Shown here: positions 8,490 through 16,700 of the stretch, in pieces | Layout: each line of letters starts with the position of its first letter | Numbering within the stretch: position 1 is the stretch's first letter | NCBI RefSeq assembly: GCF_023205015.1 | Contig: NZ_CP096258.1 | Location: 2,790,001-2,854,000, forward strand | Origin: Providencia rettgeri | GTDB lineage: Bacteria > Pseudomonadota > Gammaproteobacteria > Enterobacterales > Enterobacteriaceae | Direction: 5' to 3' | Length of the DNA: 64,000 nt | Translations under genes and position numbers: made by a program | Notes under the pieces: generated by a model | What the model saw: the letters and a program-made list of their open reading frames with translations, nothing else | Databases searched by the model: none | Told to the model about the DNA's origin: nothing

Positions 8490-9209
8490 AAATTAATACT
8501 CATGTTAAATGTTTAATATATAGTTTATTTAGGCTCTGATAATTGATATCAGAACTATAGGTTAGGGAAATAAGACATTCATCTCAAATTAATGAGCCAG
8601 TAAATTTATTAAATTAATAATGAGAAAATGAACCCAATGAAGTATTAGGCCCGTTAATAACTATAATTAAAAAAAACACATCCAGCAATATTCGTTAAAA
8701 GATGACTTTTTTAAAAAAAAGACACTCAAATTATAAAAACAATTAAAAATCAACCCAATGAATGAATATAAAATTAAAATTAAAATATTAATAAATACTA
8801 TATTTACAAAAATAAAACATATCTTTTAGTATTTATTGCTTATAAACTAATTCCAGAAGCAATGCTACTAATTATGACAATCAGCGTAAGAATAAAATTA
8901 ACAACAAAACATCATTTACGCTTTAATTAACCATCAAAAAAAGAAAATGAAATTTAAGCTTTTATATAAAGCCATTTCATTCAAACTTATAAACAATCCA
9001 ACAAACCATAATGTAATAAAATTTACACATAATTTTTTCTTTATTTACAACTTAACTTAACCTTATATTTTTAAAGAAAATTAAAATCAAAAACATCGTT
9101 AAAAAATAAATAAAATATATTTTTATCCAATTATGATTGTTTACACAATTGTGACTTTTAACTATTATTTCCACTCCTGAAAAGTAAATCACTTAAATAG
9201 ATAGATAAT
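8490..9209. promoter_or_regulatory. Divergent control region of fimbrial operon 1 and regulator
   Basis: 720 bp of very AT-rich DNA with no convincing gene. It should hold the promoters of the pilin operon (minus) and of the regulator (plus). Visible structure: an inverted repeat TCTGATA-attga-TATCAGA (8535-8553) about 45 bp before the pilin start, and an exact 11-bp direct repeat AACCCAATGAA at 8631-8641 and 8752-8762. A 7-bp inverted repeat ATTGCTT/AAGCAAT lies near 8834-8863. I saw no long inverted repeats flanking a promoter and no recombinase gene, so phase inversion is not supported. Confidence 0.5.
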
Positions 9210-9542
9210 ATGAGATTAAATAAAAAAATCGGATTATACATTCGATACGTAAGAAAAAGTCAAGGAATTTCAGCTGCAAAACTAGCACAACTTATTTTTA
9301 TAAGTCAGCAACAAGTTTCAAGGTATGAACGGGGTATTAACACGATAAGTCTCGAAGTTGTTTTTAATATATTGAATATATTAAATATTCCTATAGATGA
9401 CTTTGTCGAGAAGATAATAAAGCCAGAGCAGGAAGCTTTATATAATAAGATGATAATTGAATTAGAAAGAGAAGGCATTATTAGTAGTACCGTGAGTAGC
9501 GATACGTGCTCAATTAAGAGTATAAATAAACCCTGCAAGTAA
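9210..9542 (+). CDS. MrpJ-like Xre-family transcriptional regulator
   Basis: 110 residues. Residues about 5-62 form a helix-turn-helix of the Xre/Cro type, with the recognition region LIFISQQQVSRYERGIN. The tail (DDFVEKIIKPEQEALYNKMI) is nearly shared with the regulator at 26854-27168, so the two are paralogs. In Proteus mirabilis, MrpJ and its relatives are encoded with fimbrial operons and repress flagellar genes, so that attachment and swimming alternate. This gene is divergent from the operon at 8489-1447 rather than at its end, so control of that operon is also likely. The function is inferred from family and place. Confidence 0.85.
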   Translation: MRLNKKIGLYIRYVRKSQGISAAKLAQLIFISQQQVSRYERGINTISLEVVFNILNILNIPIDDFVEKIIKPEQEALYNKMIIELEREGIISSTVSSDTCSIKSINKPCK

Positions 9543-9610
9543 TTCTATGTATTTACCTTTTTATTAAATATGGCCGTCTAGACGGTCACCGAACTCAATA
9601 ATAAAATGAC

Positions 9611-9966
9611 TCATTTACTGTTTCCAGTTTTGAATTGGCATACTCCATTTTTAGAAGCTGATTCAATTACTAAATAAATCACTTTCCGCACAGAGTCACC
9701 ACTGGGGAAGACCTTATGTTCTTTAATCGTATGACGGATAACGCTGTTTAATGGCTCTATGGCATTGGTTGTATAAATCGCTTTGCGGATATCATCAGGA
9801 TAAGTAAAAATGTATTCACGTTTTCTCAGAGTGAGTACCAACTTTCACTAATTTTTGAGTATATTTCATCTCAGATTAAAGTGAGTTTCGCCAACAATAT
9901 CAGTGCGAGAGCTTCTGTTGTAGCGCGATAAACGGTTTTTAGACCCGCAGTACAGTCTCTATAAAC
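9611..9966 (-). pseudogene. Remnant of IS256-family transposase (C-terminal part)
   Basis: On the minus strand, 9841-9611 translates to a stretch with the hallmark IRKAIYTTNAIEPLNSVIR followed by HKVFPSGDSVRKVIYLVIE, the conserved C-terminal part of IS256/mutator transposases. Further upstream (to about 9966) the homology goes on in a different frame with stop codons (AGLKTVYRATTEALAL, then DEIYSKISESWY), which also fits the family. The N-terminal half with the first catalytic residues is missing and no terminal inverted repeats were found. The element is dead; it marks an old insertion between the two fimbrial loci. Confidence 0.8.
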
Positions 9967-10489
9967 TAATAGTATCAATTTTGAATAAATTATCAGAAAT
10001 TACCTAGAAAATGCACATATAAACTACCGCTACACTCTCTTTTTAGATATTAAAACTCATGCATTTAATCTAGTGAATATCTTTTAAGAGATTCCTTTCT
10101 TGATTAATATTTGTATCATTCCTTTGATTAACAAACGAACTATTACGGTTTTACTCTATTTTGCTAGATAGATACACTGATCTTATCTTGTAGCCTAACC
10201 CAATATCTAATACCTTATTATAAGGTAACCCCATAATATTAATATTTTTCTACTGAACTATTTCAACCATTTTTATTCATTTCTTAAAGAGTGGCTCTAC
10301 ATACCTAAAGATAACAGTAATATGACAATAATATTTCATTCTTATTAAATTTGATTCTTACTTGAGTATTTTTTTGCATTTAATCCCACTTTATATTTAA
10401 CTCAATCATTGAGGTGATTTAGATTATTACTTCATGTTAGTGGTATTTAATAGATAACAACCATATTTTATGTTTCTACGGAGATTGTT
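9967..10489. other. Intergenic region with no recognised gene
   Basis: About 520 bp of AT-rich sequence between the transposase remnant and the small secreted-peptide gene. It probably holds that gene's promoter. I see no open frame with a ribosome-binding site, no tRNA, and no clear repeat. Confidence 0.5.
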
Positions 10490-10654
10490 ATGAAAAAAGT
10501 ACTCTATACCCTACTAATCCCTGTACTACTATTGTCCACTACACCCGCTTTTTCTTGCGTAATGTGGGGACAGCGCACATGTATTCAAGACTGTAAAAAC
10601 GTCCCTTTTTGGTTATACCCAGTTTGTTTATATGGAGGGACTAATAACCACTAA
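10490..10654 (+). CDS. Small secreted cysteine-containing peptide, unknown function
   Basis: 54 residues, ATG at 10490 with GGAG 7 bases upstream. Residues 1-22 (MKKVLYTLLIPVLLLSTTPA then FS) are a textbook signal peptide; the mature part of about 32 residues starts with Cys and holds four cysteines (residues 23, 31, 35 and 47) and an aromatic-rich stretch (PFWLYPVCLYGG). The residues before Cys23 (A-F-S) do not form a good lipobox, so a soluble disulfide-bonded peptide is more likely than a lipoprotein. It is convergent with the TpsA gene, with a hairpin between them. I do not recognise the family. The coding call rests on the start site, signal peptide and cysteine content. Confidence 0.68.
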   Translation: MKKVLYTLLIPVLLLSTTPAFSCVMWGQRTCIQDCKNVPFWLYPVCLYGGTNNH

Positions 10655-10698
10655 TGACAGTGATATTTTTCCCACCTAATATTAAATTTTAATCGTGT

Positions 10699-10725
10699 AG
10701 GAGACGGGATTTCTCCCGTCGTCCT
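10699..10725. terminator. Shared terminator between peptide gene and tpsA
   Basis: GACGGGA (10702-10708) pairs with TCCCGTC (10713-10719 region) around TTTC, extended by AGGA/TCCT on the outside with one bulged G. It lies 45 bp past the peptide gene and 36 bp past the end of the tpsA gene, which converge here. No long U-run is seen on either strand, so strength is uncertain. Confidence 0.5.
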
Positions 10726-10760
10726 CTTATACTCAACTACATGCGGCTACATACCCGCAA

Positions 10761-13700
10761 TTACGCTAACTCTGTATCATTAAAAAGTTGTATCCATTTG
10801 CCATTACCTGACGACGCTACCGTATCTCCTTTCGGTGGCACAAACCCCGGCATACTACTTGAACTGCCCGGTGAGGTGATCACGGGTTTTGTTGGCTGAA
10901 CTTCGGGCCATTTAGTACCGCCTGTCGAACCTTGCCCTTGCTGGCCATTGGCTTTTGGTGCCTCATTCTGCCCGTTTCCACTTTGCGAACCATTCCCTTT
11001 CGGTGGCACAAACCCCGGCATACTACTTGAACTGCCCGGTGAGGTGATCACGGGTTTTGTTGGCTGAACTTCGGGCCATTTAGTACCGCTTGTCGAACCT
11101 TGCCCTTGTTGGCCATTGGCTTTTGGTGCCTCATTCTGCCCGTTTCCACTTTGCGAACTATTTCCTTTCGGTGGCACAAACCCCGGCATACTACTTGAAC
11201 TGCCCGGTGAGGTGATCACGGGTTTTGTTGGCTGAACTTCGGGCCATTTAGTACCGCCTGTCGAACCTTGCCCTTGCTGGCCATTGGCTTTTGGTGCCTC
11301 ATTCTGCCCGTTTCCACTTTGCGAACCATTCCCTTTCGGTGGCACAAACCCCGGCATACTACTTGAACCGCCCGGTGAGGTGATCACGGGTTTTGTTGGC
11401 TGAACTTCGGGCCATTTAGTACCGCTTGTCGAACCTTGCCCTTGTTGGCCATTGGCTTTTGGTGCCTCATTCTGCCCGTTTCCACTTTGCGAACTATTTC
11501 CTTTCGGTGGCACAAACCCCGGCATACTACTTGAACTGCCCGGTGAGGTGATCACGGGTTTTGTTGGCTGAACTTCGGGCCATTTAGTAACTGGTTTAGT
11601 TTCCGGTGTTGTCGGCTTAGTTTCCGGTGTCGTTGGTTTCTTCTCCGGTGTTGTCGGTTTAGTTTCCGGTGTCGTCGGTTTCTTCTCCGGTGTTGTCGGT
11701 TTAGTTTCCGGTGTCGTCGGTTTCTTCTCCGGTGTCGTCGGTTTCTTCTCCGGTGTTGTCGGTTTCTTCTCCGGTGTCGTCGGTTTCTTCTCCGGTATTG
11801 TCGGTTTCTTCTCCGGTGTTGTCGGTTTCTTCTCCGGTGTTGTCGGTTTCTTCTCCGGTGTTGTCGGTTTCTTCTCCGGTGTTGTCGGTTTCTTCTCCGG
11901 TGTTGTCGGTTTCTTCTCCGGTGTTGTCGGTTTCTTCTCCGGTGTTGTCGGTTTCTTATTTGGAGTCGTAGATGAATCACTAGGTTTTTTATCTTTCCCT
12001 GACCCAATGCTCCCAACAGTAAACGAGATATCATTTCCAGCTATGACAACATCCTTGGTAACTTCACTCATGTTATCTTTATCTGTATTAAGATCACCAT
12101 TAATTTTATCGAGATTTGGCTGGCCAACAGAAATTGTCGCCTTTTGATCCTCTTCATAGTCAATGGTATCACTCGTATTTACATAACCATTCGCTGTTGG
12201 CATCCCTTTCATTGAAACGCCAGCACCACCACCAGCCGTTAAGCCATCCTGTTTAATTGTGTCAGTTAAGGTTGTTGCATTAATATCACCACCAACATCA
12301 ACACTACCTTCCCCTGATTGAGAAACAATATGACCTCCTGTCAGATTGACATCATTCCCAGTCTTAATATTCAACTCACCTGTCGTTTTAATCCCTGACT
12401 GCTCAGATGTCGTTTTTGACTGATATTCCTCACTTCCCTGGCCATAACTTCCCGAAGCTGTCGGTATCACACCTGATGTTGAAACAGCTAAACCAATAGA
12501 TGCTCCCCACTGTTCACTGCTATCATTACGATTAACAGTATCTTGCACACTGGTAATATTTAAATCACCCCCCACATCAATATCCGCAGTATTACTGTTT
12601 ATATTGGCTCCAGTTAATGATAAATCACCACCAGTCTTAATCGTGACGTTATCCCCTGTAATATTGCTATTTGTATAAGATGTTCCTGACTCTTTAGATG
12701 AACTTTTCTGTTCACTCGCATCGATAGAAACACCAACTCCTCCTCCCGTCAGTCCAACCGATGCTCCAGCACTTAAACCAACAGATAAAGAATTTGAAGA
12801 TGAAGACTCTGTGTATTCAGTTTTCGCAGAGTTAACAGTAAGCTCGCCACCAATATCCATATCAACATTATTACCCGTGATATTAACACCATTTAATTCC
12901 GCATCACTTTTGGTGTTAATTTCAATATTATTTCCTTTAATCGTCGTAATATTTTCTTTAGAGGTTGTTGATTGAGTCGTATCAGATGTTTTATCTTTTC
13001 CAACACTAACTGAAGTACCCGCAATATCACCAAAAATAACATTTGTGACTTCTCCGGCAACTTCTGCAGTTGTAAGCCCTGCGTTTATTTCTTTACCGCT
13101 TTTATCTTGCTCAATTTTGTTACCAATTTTATCATATGCATCAATAACATCTGAATGAGCTTCAGCTTTGACTCCTATGAATGTTTCCTCATGAGTAACC
13201 GTTTTACTCGTCGTATCCTCATATTTAGTGGATTTCAGTTCATTCGCTTCTATTTTGATTGAATCACTTTCAAAGTCTCCCCCTCCAATATCCACAGTGT
13301 CACCTGCTTTAATCGTAAGGTCATTCCCGAAGTTCAGTGAAGCATTATTGTTCGTCACACTGTTTTCTGTCGTGGTAGTAGTTTCAGTTTTAAACCCTGC
13401 TTGAAATCCTCCGGTTTCAGTTGTTGGCGCAGAGCCTGGTCGTTTACTTCCCGCATTCGAAACTTGCGACTCTTTATTATTATGAGTCCCATTTTCAGCT
13501 GTTGTATTAGTGCCTTCTGCACTATAGGAATCATACTCTGCAGATTTTCCGAACCCGGACACCTTAGCACCAAGAACGAAACCTGAAGAAGAATCAACTT
13601 GTTCTGAATAGCTATAATCTTGGGTAGCCTGAACATCAATATTACCACCTGCATTGATATTCCCAGACTCCCCACTATATTCCCCTCCTTTCATCACAAT

Positions 13701-16700
13701 ATCGTTTGAGGCATTAATAGTTAAATTTCCACCAGCCTTAACCGTAGACTCAACACTTTTTGCCTCAGACGTCGTGGTTTCCTTGAGAGTACTTGTCAGT
13801 AGTCCTGATGATGTATACTCAGAATCATAACTAGAATCAACATCATAGAGATTATTAAATTTGACATCACCATCTTTGGCTGTTAGCGAAATATCTTTAT
13901 CTGCTTCAATATCAACAGCATTAACAGTGACATTATTTCCGCTAATATCAATATTGCCTCCGGCAGTTACAGCATCATCATAACGATGTGTCACTTTCTT
14001 ACCTTGGTCGTTATATCCAGTACTGGCCGTTAAAGTCACATCCCCTTCTTTTGCCTCTACTTTTATATTCTCTCCAGCCTTTAGCGCTGCACCTGAATTA
14101 TGAATATCACCAGTTTCAGAGACAAGAGATATATTACCACCAGCTACTATCCCACCATTTTGGCCAACCGATGAATTAACAATATTATTCTCCGATTTAA
14201 TATCAACATTACCGCCACTTTTAATCGAACCATTTACATTGTTAACTTCTGTTGCATCAATTTGCACATCTCCACCAGCAGAAACAATTGCTGATGCGTT
14301 AGATGAGTCATTCTTAATTTCCTCTAGTGTTGAAGGAGCTAAATAAATTCTAGGAACTAATACTTGGACACCTTCAACATCTTCTGTTACAAACCAAACA
14401 ATATCTTTATCAAGGTTGTTAATTTGTTCAGGGGTCAATGGCTCACCAATAACAAATTCATCTGCACCATTCACAGTACCTGCATTGTCCATCAATTGTT
14501 TAGTTAAATCAGCACCTTCTACCCCATCACGAGTTAAGAAAAATGCACCGACAGAATCATCAATTTCACGACGGATTACTTCACTAATAAAATAGTTATC
14601 TCCAAGAACAATAACGGGTTCAGTAGGTTCATAACCGACTTGTTGAAAGAAATAATCGGAACCATAAAACGCATCCTGATTAATAAACTCAGGACGAGTC
14701 TCATACAACACATGTATATTTTCACTTGGATCAGGACTGGGTTGTAGATTCGCATAGCCACCAACTATGTCATTGTTTTTATCAAATAATCCCGGCATCT
14801 TTGCCATTTCTTCATAAGTATTTGAAGTTGTGATTCCTGATTGGTTTTCAAGCCTAGAAATATCTTTTTTACTGGTTGTCACATCATAAGAAGAATTATT
14901 AACGTTAATCTCCTGATCACCCACTTTCTCTATAACAACATGTTCATTGCTTTGCTTATCAACTGCGAGCTCTTTATCTAATCCATTATTAAAACTGCCA
15001 TCTACATGTTGCAAATTTCCGCCAGCTGCAATAACACTTTTTTGCTCCGAGACAGCATAAAACTTAAGGTTGGAGTATTCTGGTTTACCTGTTACTGGAT
15101 CACGTTGATTTAATTTTTGCCAATCATTTTGTAAATCCTCTTTGTTTTTCGCTTTCCAAGATGCGCCAAACAACTGTGACATATGTGCAGAAAATATCGT
15201 CTCATCACCAACTTTTTTTGTCGCCTTTAAGTAATTTTCATCGGACTCTGGTGATAAAATAAAGTCAATGAACTCGTGAAGTGTTGAAAACTCTTGCGTT
15301 TCTGTATTACTACCAATCGCTGACCAATGATACTTTGCCACTAATGGATCACTTAGTTGCTTATCTAAAATTGAATCATAACCTATAGAAATACTAAGTG
15401 CTTCATTCGTCAAATCCCCTCTGATGAACATGTTTCCACCAGATTGAATTGTTCCCCCTTTATTTTCCGTTTTTTGGCCACCTTCATATTTGTTTTGCTT
15501 GTTGATATTAAGCTCATTTTTTGCAGAAATAGTTGCTTGATCGTCTATTTCAATAATTCCTACAGGATTTGGAATACTCCCGGAGATATAATAGCTACAA
15601 GTAGCAAACCCTCCCCATCCACATGACGGTTGTGTATGTTGCCCATTAATTTGCTGGCTATTACTGTAATCCCACTCACCATCTTTATTATATATAGTTG
15701 TTTCATTCTTCAAATATTTAGACTCTATATTTATATTTTTTTCAGAACGTATTTTACCTCCCTTATTTATTACATTTTCTGCTGTAATATTAATATCACT
15801 TATAGCAGATACATTTGCTTTTTCATTATTAGAAAATGTTCCATTCTCAGTAATAATATTAACTTCTTTACTAGAGAAAATCAGCGCATTTTTTTCATTG
15901 GTGATATCTCCATTCGCTTCCAAATGAACATTATTACCACTTAAAATTCCGCTAGTATTAGTAATACTACCTGTAGCATAGAGCTGAATAGCAGCAGAGG
16001 ACTCTAAAACCTTATTTACCGTTATTGAGCCTTCACTTTCTAGTTTCATACTTCCATTAGCATCATTGACTTGAAAATAACCGCTATCTTTGTCATAGAT
16101 AAAATCATTGTTAATTTTGAAATATAAATCATTCGTTGCTATAATATAACCATCGTTATTTGTTATATTTTGATAAATTTCAACATGAGTATTACCATCT
16201 GACTTTATATTTGATTTATTATTGTGTAGGTTATTGGTTTTTATTACAACATTATTATCGGCATAAATTTCAGAGCCTTCCGTATTTGAGATAGAGTTTG
16301 CAGCATTAATCTCCAATTCATTTATCGCATCAATTAAAGCTGTTTTATTATTAACATCCTCTGCTACAATATGCATTGAATTTTGAGCTGAAATATATGC
16401 ATCCACTCTAAAATTATTATTTGTAGATATATTATCGATTCGTTTAACATTTAGATAAATGTTTCCATCAGAATCAATAAAAGAGTCTTCATTTTTTAAA
16501 TATAGAATATCATCAGCTTTTATATTACCAGCCTTTATGTGCCCCTCATGTATGTTCAATAAGTCAGAAATGTTACTTAGAATTAAGTCATTACCTGCCA
16601 ATATGACACCACCATTATTTTTCAATGTATCTACATTGCTAAATTTAATATTATTCTCAGCGGAAATCTCTCCTGAATTAGCTATATTTTTTATATTGTT

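Noticed and set aside
8490..9209. Invertible promoter switch as in mrp or fim fimbriae
   Set aside because: No pair of long inverted repeats flanking a promoter and no tyrosine recombinase gene in the neighbourhood.
11711..11971. Ser/Val-rich 86-codon frame on the plus strand
   Set aside because: Antisense shadow of the same 21-bp repeats; no ribosome-binding site.
11552..12034. Arg-rich 160-codon frame on the minus strand
   Set aside because: It is an out-of-frame reading of the KPTTPEK repeats of tpsA; its RRNRQHR pattern is a by-product of the 21-bp period.
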